NCBI RefSeq assembly: GCF_963678635.1
Contig: NC_087066.1
Location: 38,940,223 to 39,004,222, forward strand
Direction of reading: 5' to 3'
DNA: 64,000 nt
Source of the DNA: Symsagittifera roscoffensis
Lineage: Eukaryota > Xenacoelomorpha > Acoela > Convolutidae
The notes beneath the pieces are model-generated. The model made no database searches and was not told the origin of the DNA. It saw only the letters and a list, made by a program, of their open reading frames with translations. Shown in pieces: positions 32,496 to 43,111 of the stretch (position 1 is its first letter; every line of letters starts with the position of its first letter). The position numbers and the translations under genes were made by a program.

Positions 32496-35400
32496 AATAT
32501 TTGAAAAATTCGAATTCCGATATCATTTCCTTACATGTCTATAACAACACACCTTACCAAGTAACATTACCTTTAGGACTTTTAGGATATTGTGAAACCA
32601 ACGCTACAATATCACCAATACACGAAAAAGCCTATCGCGTAAATAATATACTCCAATTACTAGATATTTGCCAATCTACAATTCTTAATGAAGAATTATC
32701 TATAAATAATATAATAAGTAACGAAAACAGAAATACGGATTATTTCACAAAAATTCCATATTTCAAACCTACATTCAACATAAGTAACTACACAGAGGAC
32801 CAACAAAAATTTTTAACAATGTTTAATTTCCAACATTCACAAATAACACAAGACGAATTCGAAAAATTAGCCAAACAGCTAATTAAATATTCATCAGTCT
32901 ATGCAACATCAAAATTCGATGTTGGAAAAATCAGTTCATCACTACATCTCCCGTTAAAACCAGACGCAGTTTTCAAAAAACAGAGAGCAAGTAAAGTACC
33001 AATTCACTTACATGATAAAGTAAACAGATTACTCGACATTTTAGAACAATACAACATTATATCACCAGTAAACAAAGAAGAACAACCAAAAGGCAACACA
33101 TTTATCAACCCCGTTATCATTCTAGCTAAAGGAGAATCATTAAAAATCGTTCTCGATGCTAGATACCTCAATTCACTTATAGATGAATCAAAATGTAATT
33201 GGCCCATTGAACCAATACAAGTTATTTTAACAAAAATAAACGGCAAATACTTTACAACCGCCGATATGAATAGTGCATACAATCAAATGCCACTAGATGA
33301 ACAATCACGACGTTTAACACAATTTGTTATCGGAAACCAACAATATGAATTCAACCGCTTATTCTATGGAATATCCATAGGACCAGCAGCATTTTCAGCT
33401 TTTATGAGCAAAATTTTTAGACCACTAATACTCAAGAAAAACGCAATCACCTATTTAGACGATGTTTTTATGCAATCACAAACAAAAGACGAGATGTTCA
33501 ATGTTTTAGAAAAATATCACCAAATACTTCAGAACGAAAATCTGAAGGCCGCCCCCGATAAATCACACTTCTTTTTGACAAGAGTTAAATTCTTAGGACA
33601 TAATATAGAAAGAAAAACAATCACTCCATTGAAATCACGCATTGACGCTATTCAAAAACTTCAACCACCAACAAATAAAAAGAAAATCCAAGAATTTCTT
33701 GGAATGTTAAACTTTTTAAGTAAATATGTTTATAAAATGCAATTATATCTACGACCATTTTATAACATCCTTAGACAACAAAATAATTTTGAATGGAACA
33801 CAGAACATCAAACACGATTTGAAGAAATAAAGAAACTTTTAACTGAACAAATTTCAAACACAATTCCAGATTCAAATCAACCATTTTATGCAATGTGCGA
33901 TGCTTCGAACTTTGGCATCGGTGCAGCACTATTACAATCACATAATGGTACAAATAAAATGAACCTCATATCAGCAAATTCTCGATTATTCACTCAAGCA
34001 GAGCTACGACTCTCAACTCTAATGAGAGAATGTACAGCCATAATATATACACTGACAGAATATGAATTTCTGATACTTGGATCAAAACATCCAACAGTTC
34101 TATTCACAGACCATAAACCAATCATCTTTCTCTTTACACAAAAATCTAACCCAAACCACCGAGTTTACAGATTTCAACTAATTCTAATGAAATTTCCAAA
34201 CTTACATATAGTTTGGACTGCAGGAAAAAATCTTGCATTACCAGACACCTTAAGTCGAAATACACCACCTGAATTACTTACACGAAAAACAACAGTTGAA
34301 ATACCCAAAAACATAAAATTCTACCTTGCAGAAAACGAAACATCACCCCGATTGGAATGCAAATATGCAGTAAAAACTGATATTGAACAATCACAAATAA
34401 ATAGTTTACAACATTTCCCACTTTATTTAGATTGTCAAAATAATCATTATGAAGTTGATCTACTTGGAACATCAACTTTCAAACCAATCCCATATTCTCA
34501 ATGGATAAAAAATAACACCCAACAAAAACGAACAAAACAACACCCGCCTAAAAAAGACCATTTTCCACTAATTGAAAAAGAAGATTTAACTGATAAAATA
34601 AATTTATCAGGACCACAAACAAATGATTCAAAGTACACAATAAATCAAGTTTTTGACCTTCACGACCCACTTGATACAATACCCTTATCTAAGTTCGAAA
34701 TTGAAAACATTTTTCTCCCTCCAACAGAAACGATTACAATTTCAACACTGAAACAATATCAAAATCTTGACCCGATAATTAGACAACTAAAATCATGGCA
34801 CAAATATAAAACTAAACCTGTCAAGGCAGATTCAACCATTCTAGGAAACAAAACACTCCTCCGATACTTTCGCAAATTTAACAACACAACAATTAACGAA
34901 AATACAGACCTTTTAGAGTATAACCTGAAGGAATCTACAGTTCCCTGTCTCCCTTTAAGTATGATTCTTATAGCTTTTAATATTTCACATACACAAAATA
35001 TTAAAGGACACTCTGGATCAGAAAAAACATATTCAAATTTTATACAAAATTTTTACTTCCCAAATGCACCAGTTTGGATAAAAGTACTATGCAATGACTG
35101 TATAGTATGTCAACTAAATAAACCTTACCCAAATCAAAAACAAATAGCACAAAAACAAGATTTTAAAGGACAAAGCTTGTACTTTAACCATCGTATCTCA
35201 TTTGATACCAAAGGACCAATTTCACCCTCATCCGAAGGAAACTCCTACATTATGGTAATTGTTGACGCATTTACACATTATGTAGCACTTAACCCAGTAC
35301 CACATTGTAACGCTTATTACGCTTACACAACACTCTATGAACACTGGATAGCAAAATTCGGACTACCAGAAATTTTAGTTACAGACAACGGTACAGAATT

Positions 35401-36466
35401 CATAAATAATGAAATCATAACACTATGTCATTTATATAACATTAAACACAAACCACGTACATCTCACGCACCTTGGACAAACGGCTTAGTCGAAGGTATG
35501 AACCGTTCATTACAAGAATATCTCAGATGTATCATCAATGGAAATGATACAAGATATACCGAATGGTCAGCAGATGTAAAACTATTTCCCTTAGCATATA
35601 ATTCACAAATCACGACAACTTTAGGAATGTCACCATATGAAATGGTTTTTAACCAAAAGCCACGCAAACCAATAATGTTTACAGCAAATTCTCATAAAAA
35701 CGCACAAGGTTATTGTCAACCAAATAAAGACTCAATTTGTTATAACCTACCTTTACATACACACGATGAAGATCATTTTCATCACCCACAAATTCTTAAA
35801 CTAGCCTCCGGTACACACACCGAATGGATTCTAAATAGAGATAAAAAATACAATGAAATTTATCAAAAAATAACAAAAAAGTTATTACAAAGACAAAACA
35901 TTAATGAACAAATCAATTCACGTTTTACACCAGCCTCCGATTTAAAAATTGGAACATTTGTTTTAATACCTAATTTTAATACTCAAAAAGGAATTTCTAA
36001 AAAATTACAACCCCTTCGAAAAGGACCATACCAAATAATTGCAAAACCCACTGATGTCACATATAAAATTACCGACTCAAACAAAAAAGAAATCGTTCAA
36101 CATCGAAACAACCTATTACCTTATTACCCAAAAGAATACGCACTCCGCGAATTAACTCAATTATATTCTTTCACAGGATTAAAAATCATTCAAAATGAAC
36201 CACATCTGAAAAACACAGAACAAAATGATAACCCCACCGAAAATCAAAACACAAAACCAACCGCCACCAAAAACAATACACAAAACCATAAAGAATCCCC
36301 AAAACAAAGAAAAAATAGAAAAATGACCGAACAAATAATACCCCAAGAACAAATCGACAAATCAGAAAATCGAAAAACAACAAGACTCCGAAATCAACCA
36401 CGTAAAAACTATAAAATATTCATCCCCCAATCTAAAATTTTAAAGAAAGTGGAATTTCAAAAGTAA
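32435..36466 (+). CDS. pol: Pol: reverse transcriptase, RNase H, integrase (1343 aa)
   Basis: RT occupies about residues 150-400, with TADMNSAYNQMPLDEQSRR (~275) and the catalytic YLDD (~340). RNase H starts at about 485 (MCDASNFGIGAALLQ), with TDHKPI near 558. The integrase zinc-binding part has two His in HTQNIKGH and CNDCIVC (~850-893). The catalytic triad is D in FDTKGP (~922), D in TDNGTEF (~982) and E in GLVEGMN, with exactly 35 residues between the second D and E. A GPY/F module (LRKGPYQII) sits near 1200, and a charged tail follows. All catalytic residues I can check are present and the frame is uninterrupted, so Pol looks intact. Expected product: a Gag-Pro-Pol fusion made by -1 frameshifting. 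No chromodomain was seen. Confidence 0.95.
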   Translation: MSEFEFKPIHKFFKITISSIKYLKNSNSDIISLHVYNNTPYQVTLPLGLLGYCETNATISPIHEKAYRVNNILQLLDICQSTILNEELSINNIISNENRNTDYFTKIPYFKPTFNISNYTEDQQKFLTMFNFQHSQITQDEFEKLAKQLIKYSSVYATSKFDVGKISSSLHLPLKPDAVFKKQRASKVPIHLHDKVNRLLDILEQYNIISPVNKEEQPKGNTFINPVIILAKGESLKIVLDARYLNSLIDESKCNWPIEPIQVILTKINGKYFTTADMNSAYNQMPLDEQSRRLTQFVIGNQQYEFNRLFYGISIGPAAFSAFMSKIFRPLILKKNAITYLDDVFMQSQTKDEMFNVLEKYHQILQNENLKAAPDKSHFFLTRVKFLGHNIERKTITPLKSRIDAIQKLQPPTNKKKIQEFLGMLNFLSKYVYKMQLYLRPFYNILRQQNNFEWNTEHQTRFEEIKKLLTEQISNTIPDSNQPFYAMCDASNFGIGAALLQSHNGTNKMNLISANSRLFTQAELRLSTLMRECTAIIYTLTEYEFLILGSKHPTVLFTDHKPIIFLFTQKSNPNHRVYRFQLILMKFPNLHIVWTAGKNLALPDTLSRNTPPELLTRKTTVEIPKNIKFYLAENETSPRLECKYAVKTDIEQSQINSLQHFPLYLDCQNNHYEVDLLGTSTFKPIPYSQWIKNNTQQKRTKQHPPKKDHFPLIEKEDLTDKINLSGPQTNDSKYTINQVFDLHDPLDTIPLSKFEIENIFLPPTETITISTLKQYQNLDPIIRQLKSWHKYKTKPVKADSTILGNKTLLRYFRKFNNTTINENTDLLEYNLKESTVPCLPLSMILIAFNISHTQNIKGHSGSEKTYSNFIQNFYFPNAPVWIKVLCNDCIVCQLNKPYPNQKQIAQKQDFKGQSLYFNHRISFDTKGPISPSSEGNSYIMVIVDAFTHYVALNPVPHCNAYYAYTTLYEHWIAKFGLPEILVTDNGTEFINNEIITLCHLYNIKHKPRTSHAPWTNGLVEGMNRSLQEYLRCIINGNDTRYTEWSADVKLFPLAYNSQITTTLGMSPYEMVFNQKPRKPIMFTANSHKNAQGYCQPNKDSICYNLPLHTHDEDHFHHPQILKLASGTHTEWILNRDKKYNEIYQKITKKLLQRQNINEQINSRFTPASDLKIGTFVLIPNFNTQKGISKKLQPLRKGPYQIIAKPTDVTYKITDSNKKEIVQHRNNLLPYYPKEYALRELTQLYSFTGLKIIQNEPHLKNTEQNDNPTENQNTKPTATKNNTQNHKESPKQRKNRKMTEQIIPQEQIDKSENRKTTRLRNQPRKNYKIFIPQSKILKKVEFQK

Positions 36467-37064
36467 TTTTAACATTATACTTCACAACCTTGAAACCTCC
36501 GAAACATTTTTCATTTACATTTTTCAAAATAACATGCTGACAAGTACGCAATAATTCTAGTTCAAAATAGACCAATAGGATTCATCCAATCCGTCACTTT
36601 CTCTAACTCAAACTAAGACCAATTAGACGAATAATATAGAACTCCAGGCACATCTATAACTATAACTTTACGACCTCCAGGTCAAAAATAAGCAAACCAC
36701 TCCAACTTGACAACTAAAATAAATATCACCATAATACCATACCCCTCCCTTATCTAATAACCCAAAGATCAACAATATTTCCCCAACTCAGACCACGAAT
36801 ACCCCCAAAACAAATTTGTTAACTTAGCCTAAAGTAACAAAATGAACATTTTAATTAGCCTAAAGTATAAAAATCTCACCATACCCCGGATCATTTGACA
36901 AACAAAAATAAAGAAAAAGACGACCTCCCGATCACCATGAAAATTGCCCCCAACAATTTTTTACAAAACTCAACCCACTTGTCAAAAAACTAATAAATAA
37001 TCCGACCACACTTGAAAATCGCCTCAAACAGCAAAAAATATTCGACCAAGAGATCATTTCTTAA
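36467..37064 (+). other. Non-coding stretch between pol and the 3' ORFs
   Basis: No ORF of note. A 13-base motif, ttagcctaaagta, occurs twice (36826 and 36857). In retroviruses this position would hold the acceptor for subgenomic mRNAs; a weak candidate is tatatccacag|gt at about 37268. Confidence 0.5.
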
Positions 37065-37295
37065 ATGCTCTTCTCTCAATCAGTTACTCAAATACTCATA
37101 AATCTTAAACATTTTTTTACAATACTTGAAACCTTTATAATATTTCTTTTTGATATACTTGAATCTTTTCTAATAATCCTAATCATTTTTTGTAACATTT
37201 TTTTAATTTTCTACACTATACTCGAACTATTCCTCCAACTTTCCAAAACCCTTGATTATATCCACAGGTACGATTTATACAACTTGTCTAAATGA
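37065..37295 (+). CDS. Small hydrophobic ORF A, 76 aa
   Basis: Almost entirely Ile/Leu/Phe-rich (for example IIFLFDILESFLIILIIF), enough for one or two membrane segments. It ends in TGA at 37293-37295, overlapping the ATG of the next ORF as ATGA. The overlap suggests coupled termination and reinitiation. There is no family match that I recognise. T-rich DNA favours hydrophobic frames by chance, so this is tentative. Confidence 0.35.
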   Translation: MLFSQSVTQILINLKHFFTILETFIIFLFDILESFLIILIIFCNIFLIFYTILELFLQLSKTLDYIHRYDLYNLSK

Positions 37296-37558
37296 TACGA
37301 AAAATTTTCAGTAGAACTGATATTTTTTTATTGTTTGTAATTTTCATAGCATTCTTATCATCCCTCATTTTGACAATATGTAAATGTATAAAGAAAGCAA
37401 TCTTCACATTTGCCCTAGCAACAATCCTTCTAATTCTTTTTTGGAAGAATATTATAATAAACATAAACCTTCCCACTAAAGTAACAATTCAAAAATCCAT
37501 CAAAAATTGCTACCCAACAGTCACAAAGTCAGTCTTCACCGACATCATCCCAAGATAA
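37292..37558 (+). CDS. Small hydrophobic ORF B, 88 aa, two membrane segments
   Basis: Residues ~10-30 (DIFLLFVIFIAFLSSLILTI) and ~37-57 (FTFALATILLILFW) are strongly hydrophobic, separated by a short basic loop (CKCIKK). Cys residues flank the first segment. The start overlaps the previous stop (ATGA). The last 74 nt overlap the Met-less Pro-rich frame, so a +1 shift or splice could place this membrane anchor ahead of that protein. The function is unknown. Confidence 0.4.
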   Translation: MIRKIFSRTDIFLLFVIFIAFLSSLILTICKCIKKAIFTFALATILLILFWKNIIININLPTKVTIQKSIKNCYPTVTKSVFTDIIPR

Positions 37559-38621
37559 CCAAACACCACCTTCAATTACTCAAAATCCTCAAACATCTAC
37601 ACGAATTTCTTTTCAAGACAATCCATACACTTTTGAAGAACGACATGCTCGTTTATCAGAACCACTAGAACCAGTTCAACGACAAGCACCTTTAAGCGAA
37701 CCAACATATAACCTATACCCAACACTACCACAAGAACTAAGTAGAATAAGAAATCCTAGTCAAAACCAAAATACAGTCGAAATAAATAGACAAATTATAC
37801 ATCCTCGACGAAACAGAAATTTTCAAACTCCCCGAGTTCATTTTGATATACCTCAATCCCCATCACAAAACACTCCAGAAAACCCCATTGGTATATTACC
37901 AGAAACCCCTACGCTTCTTTCACAACGTAGCACCTCAAGCCTACCATCAGATTACTTAGGTTCAACACCAACATCTGAACAAATACGTGAAAATCCCTTT
38001 AACCCCCCAAACCAGGCATCACGACTACCATATTGGACAACACATTCATTTACACAAGGTGAATTAAATTTAGTCAATAATCCAATAGATATTTCTACGG
38101 ATACAACAACATCCTCATCACTACCAGAAACATTATCACTACCATCAACACCATCAATAAGCCAGATTTCACCACCACCTTTTAACTTAAATTTTCCAAA
38201 TAATCTCGACGCCAGATATCGAGAACAATCATCAATAAATATTCCTTTAAGACTAGATTGGAATACATTTACAGCACCTCCACCATTATTTGGACAACAT
38301 CAAGAAAGTAACCGCCTTCATAACTGGGCACTTAATAGATTACAATATCGCCAAGATATTCACAACGATATCCGTGATCACAATATTCAAATACTCCAAC
38401 AAAACAGTTTACAATTAAAGTTTGAAATCACAGTTAAGTTAAATAATATTACCCAACATCCCTACCCATTAAATCCACCTAACATAACAGCTCAATCACT
38501 ACCACCACCGTTTATAACTACTGAAGTAATATACAAATACGACAGATATACCAAAAACACAATTGGCTACATTACATTTTATAATCCATACTCAGGATTA
38601 TCATACACATGTATATTCTAA
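37485..38621 (+). CDS. Pro/Ser-rich protein frame of 378 codons without any Met
   Basis: The frame is open from just after TAA 37482-37484 to TAA 38619-38621 and contains no ATG codon, so ordinary ATG-based ORF finding misses it. The N-terminal ~230 codons are rich in Pro, Ser, Gln and Asn (for example PSDYLGSTPTSEQ, SLPSTPSISQISPPP). The C-terminal part looks folded (LRLDWNTFTAPPPLFGQH, then LQLKFEITVKLNNI and a Tyr-rich end). Composition matches the flanking viral ORFs and the end overlaps the Env ATG by 13 nt. Expression must use splicing into the frame, a +1 shift from ORF B, or a non-AUG start. No homology is recognised. Confidence 0.65.
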   Translation, partial: QFKNPSKIATQQSQSQSSPTSSQDNQTPPSITQNPQTSTRISFQDNPYTFEERHARLSEPLEPVQRQAPLSEPTYNLYPTLPQELSRIRNPSQNQNTVEINRQIIHPRRNRNFQTPRVHFDIPQSPSQNTPENPIGILPETPTLLSQRSTSSLPSDYLGSTPTSEQIRENPFNPPNQASRLPYWTTHSFTQGELNLVNNPIDISTDTTTSSSLPETLSLPSTPSISQISPPPFNLNFPNNLDARYREQSSINIPLRLDWNTFTAPPPLFGQHQESNRLHNWALNRLQYRQDIHNDIRDHNIQILQQNSLQLKFEITVKLNNITQHPYPLNPPNITAQSLPPPFITTEVIYKYDRYTKNTIGYITFYNPYSGLSYTCIF

Positions 38622-41227
38622 AATTATTAATTTTTCTCCAACTCCTTTTTCTAGTAATCTCAAATCAAAACATAAACCCTTCCCCTCGTACAGGACCACA
38701 AGATTTATTAGTAACACATTACGATTGTGAAGAAAATGAACAAAAAACACTACACAAATATGCAATAAATCAAGTATCACAATGTGAAACAGAACCACAA
38801 GCTATAGAAACCACAAATGTAATAGCAACACTCTATTCAAAAGCCCGAGCAACAACAGTTACAGGTTATAAATTCACAGCAACATTTTCCGAAAAGAAAG
38901 TACATTGTTCACAAGTCTCGAACGGAAACAAAAACCGACTTGACCATGAATCATTCTATCAGAGTAATATAGAACGTCTTTTACATCTCAATCCCGACGA
39001 TTGTAAAAATGAATTACTTAGACTAAACATCACACAAAATAAAAACTCCGCAAGAAAGTTAGTTAATTTTCAAGTTTTTTCAGACTCTGTACATCAATCA
39101 CAACTTGAAAGACACCAAGGACATATAAAACTAGACGAAAAATACCCGTATAACGGCGCACATGGACGATTAACCTATGACCTACACGATAAACATTGGA
39201 TACCACACATTGGTATAAATGACCCATCAAACTGCAAAGCAGACACAAAAAATAAAGGATACCAAGAAATAATGTTTTTCGATTGGAAAATACAACTCGA
39301 AAAAATACAACTAACACGAGATTTATCAGATAATACAATGATCTATCAAGGAATCCGATTACCCTGTTAAAATGATCAAGGTTATTGCGACCCTACAACG
39401 AGAACACAAGCAACCATTGTTTGGTTCCCCGAAAATACATGTACAACATTTCAAGTAGCAAAAATACACGCTCGTATGATAAAATTTCACGAAAAATATT
39501 TTATACAATCAATTCCATATGAACAAGTCCATCCATCACGAAAACTAAGTTCTAATTTTAGAAACATAGACAATATAGAAAATAAATTGACACGTTTTCA
39601 AATATATCAAGAAACAGAACTTGCATGTAAATACAGGAATCCACTTCACAGAACACAATACTCTGAAATATTAGTTGAATACGAAAAAGGATTCGACATG
39701 ACCACTGGAAAAGTAAAAATCGACCCATATGCCACAGGTCATCCTCCAAACGAAGGAACATCCTATATACCAGTTAATTTTGAAAAAAGCAACGGACAAC
39801 CTGGTGGACATCTAAAACCCCATGACACCAGAAGCACACGCTTACAAGAATTATCACTAATGAATACTACATATTTCGGTAATATCCACTATGATATTCA
39901 TTTAGATATGAAACTAGATTATACAATTAGCCGAATTTTTCAAGAAATGTCACTCTCCGAATTAGAAACACTACACCAACTATGCGAATTAGAACGAACA
40001 CAAATATTACAATCACTTGCACTAGCAGTATTAAAAATACCCTATGCAGGATACTTATTATCTGGAAATAGATCAAATTTTTTAGACTATGAAGGAAACA
40101 TCTTATGGTTTTATACTTGTACTAAAAAAGTATCACCACTATACGTTTTTGAAGATAAACGATGTTATAAAAGAATCCCTATCTTTTATAAGAATAAAGT
40201 ACATTTCGTGGATACACTTTCACGAAGAACCTATTTCTGGGATACCGCAGTCCCATGTGGATCAGAAAACAGCCACAATGTAGTACAACTAAACCCTGAT
40301 GAAAATAAATATTATCTTCTCACTCCATATCCCACATTAATGCAATCACTCAAAAAATTTTCACCAGAAAGCATTCGCGCTATTGCTCGAAACCCAAATA
40401 TAGACTTACAATCAATAGGAATCTATTCAAAATCAGATATTCAACATCACATTAGAACACAACAATTCCAAGAATTATTAACACAAATGGACACTATACA
40501 AAGACAATCAATAGACCAAAATTTACGCAAACTTGCAGAAACCGCAGGATTTGCCGATATCTACACGCAAGACTATAGCGGATATTTTAAAGACATTAAA
40601 GATTATATATATCTAAACGGTGAAAAATACCGTCCCCAAGATATATCACCAATTAACATTTTTAGCTTTGTTACACTCAAAAATGAGATCCTCGATTTTC
40701 TAGGATGGCCCTACTACATCTTAGAAAAATTGACTATTTTATACGCAATGTTCAACTTTATTGGATTTCTTTTCTCACTTTTAAAAGGAATCTACAACAC
40801 ATGTGCTATACACACACAAGTAAACAGACAAGCAAGCGTAGCACGCATACTCTTTGCAGGATTTTTTGGAATCTTTTCTACATCTATAAACAAAATTCTT
40901 TTAGACGCACAAATAAAAGAATATAACACAAAAATAGCAACACGACAAAATACATACGACGAAGAACATAACAATGTAGACATAACGCCAACGGCACCAC
41001 AATTACCACCCCTACCAAATAACCATCCACTATCCCTAGTCCCACGAAATTTTCGAAATTTAGCCATCACACATAATCCAAATTTTCGACTCACCACATC
41101 ACAAAGTCCCATCCAACATATAATGACACACCAGTCACAAGATCATAATACCTATGAACAAATTATTGAACAACCCCATACCACCGCTTTTCAGTCTCAA
41201 AATAATCATTTTTTTAGCCCACGATGA
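38609..41227 (+). pseudogene. env: Envelope-like glycoprotein ORF interrupted by one TAA
   Basis: A start with a clear signal peptide (MYILKLLIFLQLLFLVIS) overlaps the upstream frame by 13 nt. The frame stops at TAA 39368-39370 after 253 codons, then continues in the same frame to 41227 (the next Met at 39476 heads a 583-codon stretch). The N-terminal part has paired Cys (YDCEEN, SQCETE) and Asn-linked glycosylation motifs. A membrane segment lies near 40720-40800 (ILYAMFNFIGFLFSLL), with a second hydrophobic stretch 20 residues on and a cytoplasmic-type Pro-rich tail. Signal peptide, Cys-rich ectodomain, anchor and position after Pol argue for an envelope protein. I cannot assign the fusion-protein class and see no obvious furin motif. 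The stop may be a nonsense mutation; as written, the anchor is not translated from the signal peptide. Confidence 0.7.
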
Positions 41228-43029
41228 GCCGCCAACTTGGATCACTACACCGATCAAATTCCCACCCAACCAATCTTACCTCTCCAATCCCAATAATACC
41301 ACTTTTTGCTTTTCCGCCACCCGATTTTCCATCTAGTAATGTAACATCAGGCATGAATTCCGACACTAATTCACACATCTCAGTTTTATATTCCATCTCA
41401 CAACTCAATAACCCGAATATTGAAACCCCCGATGAATTTGCCGACTCAGAACCATCCCCATCCAATAATTTTCATAACTCTTCTAAATTTTCTCAACCCC
41501 CTTTTCAACCCATATTATCCAATAACCCTGACCCAATCACTCCCACACCCTCTTATGCTTCCCGAGTTACCCCAACCTACTCCTCATACCATTCTGACCA
41601 ATCATCTCATTCTCCAGACACCCCCCGAATCTCCCCAGAGCTAGATAATTTTATTACCCTTCAACAACAACCCTACCACCTCCATACCCCAACAATAAAC
41701 CAAATCTCCTCCACAATAAATTCATCCAACCCCCCTACCCCTACACCCTCTTCAAATTATACTGAATCATTAGCACCATCATCCACATCAACTGAATCTT
41801 CACTCAACACTAATAGAGCTTACCGCACTTTTAAAAGAAAGTTCCCCAACCATCCTTTCCCAGCAAAACCAGGAACAGCCCGTGAATACATCAACCACCC
41901 CAAGCATACTAACACAAAAGAATTTTTAGCCATCACCTTACCCTCATTCCCACAATACACCTTAAACACCCCCCACGACACTAACGAAACACGCAACTTT
42001 GTAGATGAATACGTTTTAATGCCCACTCTCTCTTGGACCTCATATTATCATTTTACTAACCCTCTTTGCTTACCTTTATCTAACACTCACATCGATATAG
42101 AGCGAAATACGGACATGCTATATCGACTCACTACACCACTAACCGCTAGACAATTTACTTACGTTGGATATAAAAAATCACTAAAAACACACACTGCACC
42201 TAGAGCTAACGAATATACACTCGAATACTATGATCACAACATCATCAGAGCTAACCAAGATCAATTCTTAGACGACGATCGCTTCGCTAATCCACAAATT
42301 ACCGAGAAATTTTTCATCAAGACACCATATATATTTACACTAAACATCTTCGACCGAAAGTTTGATCACATTATTTCAGAAGCACTAACAGACACACAAG
42401 CATACGAAAGTTTTAAAGAACGCTTCCAAATATTTTCACTAACCTTTCATTTCCTTGCACCACACGAAAGAGATTTACACTGCTCACACGATATTATGTT
42501 GCGCACTAAACAAACCCACACATATAGTTATTATCGCTTCATCCAAAATCACTTTGACCTACACACACCCTCTAGACAACCACACCATCGCTTTCAATTC
42601 ATTAATTCCAAATACACTTCACCATTTTTCCTAAATTTCACATATTGCATTAAAGATACTAACCTTCATGGTATTCTTCGCAATTATGATCCCATAACCC
42701 AAATGTACATCTTCTGTCCCATCACCAACACCTTCAACGCCGAAGAATCCCGACCCTTCCTTATCCCGCACGAGTTTGTACAACCTATAGAAATCCCAAT
42801 TTTAGAATTCATCCACAACACTAAATTCAATCACAAATTATATAATCTAATCCAAAACACACCTTATGAGTTTGCAGTTGGCACTGAAGAACTAACCACT
42901 ATTAAGGCACTTCAATTGCTTTGGCCACTGCTTCAGACTAAAAATATCATCCGCATCTTAGCTAAACTACTAACAACTTCAGAACTAATTCACGACATCT
43001 TCCCCCACGGTTTTTTCCCCGACGACTAA
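41224..43029 (+). CDS. ORF-X: 601-aa protein of unknown function after env
   Basis: The ATG overlaps the env TGA (ATGA at 41224-41227). Residues 1-200 are a Ser/Pro/Thr/Asn-rich disordered region (for example PPTPTPSSNY). Residues ~200-601 look globular, rich in His, Tyr and Phe (SWTSYYHFTNPLCLPL, FSLTFHFLAPHERDLHC), with no membrane segment and no motif I recognise. Codon choice shifts toward C-ending triplets (ccc, aac) compared with env, possibly a different origin. The layout (disordered N-half, folded C-half) parallels the Met-less frame before env. It ends three bases before a strong splice donor. Confidence 0.7.
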   Translation: MSRQLGSLHRSNSHPTNLTSPIPIIPLFAFPPPDFPSSNVTSGMNSDTNSHISVLYSISQLNNPNIETPDEFADSEPSPSNNFHNSSKFSQPPFQPILSNNPDPITPTPSYASRVTPTYSSYHSDQSSHSPDTPRISPELDNFITLQQQPYHLHTPTINQISSTINSSNPPTPTPSSNYTESLAPSSTSTESSLNTNRAYRTFKRKFPNHPFPAKPGTAREYINHPKHTNTKEFLAITLPSFPQYTLNTPHDTNETRNFVDEYVLMPTLSWTSYYHFTNPLCLPLSNTHIDIERNTDMLYRLTTPLTARQFTYVGYKKSLKTHTAPRANEYTLEYYDHNIIRANQDQFLDDDRFANPQITEKFFIKTPYIFTLNIFDRKFDHIISEALTDTQAYESFKERFQIFSLTFHFLAPHERDLHCSHDIMLRTKQTHTYSYYRFIQNHFDLHTPSRQPHHRFQFINSKYTSPFFLNFTYCIKDTNLHGILRNYDPITQMYIFCPITNTFNAEESRPFLIPHEFVQPIEIPILEFIHNTKFNHKLYNLIQNTPYEFAVGTEELTTIKALQLLWPLLQTKNIIRILAKLLTTSELIHDIFPHGFFPDD

Positions 43030-43032
43030 CAG

Positions 43033-43111
43033 GTAAGTTTGAATTAAATGAATATTACTAACTAATTAAAATATTAAAAAACTCACCATACTTTATTCAT
43101 GTTTTCTTTAG
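43033..43111 (+). other. 79-bp intron just downstream of ORF-X
   Basis: The donor CAG|GTAAGT is at 43030-43038, a perfect branch-site consensus TACTAAC at 43057-43063 and the acceptor TTTTCTTTAG ends at 43111. It starts three bases after the TAA of ORF-X, so removing it does not change that protein. Either the donor or the acceptor might be used with distant partners to make other viral mRNAs. An intron inside an element that replicates through RNA is unusual. Confidence 0.65.

Noticed and set aside
31242-39370. Alternative genetic code with TAA/TAG read as Gln
   Set aside because: Both internal stops fit Gln positions, but pol, ORF-X and other frames terminate at TAA or TAG in sensible places, and the host exon candidate at 44080 ends in TAG. 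Two isolated changes are simpler.
28245-43029. Minus-strand and alternate-frame ORFs of 60-140 aa inside gag, pol and env
   Set aside because: Shadow frames of A-rich coding sequence; none has a domain or independent signal.
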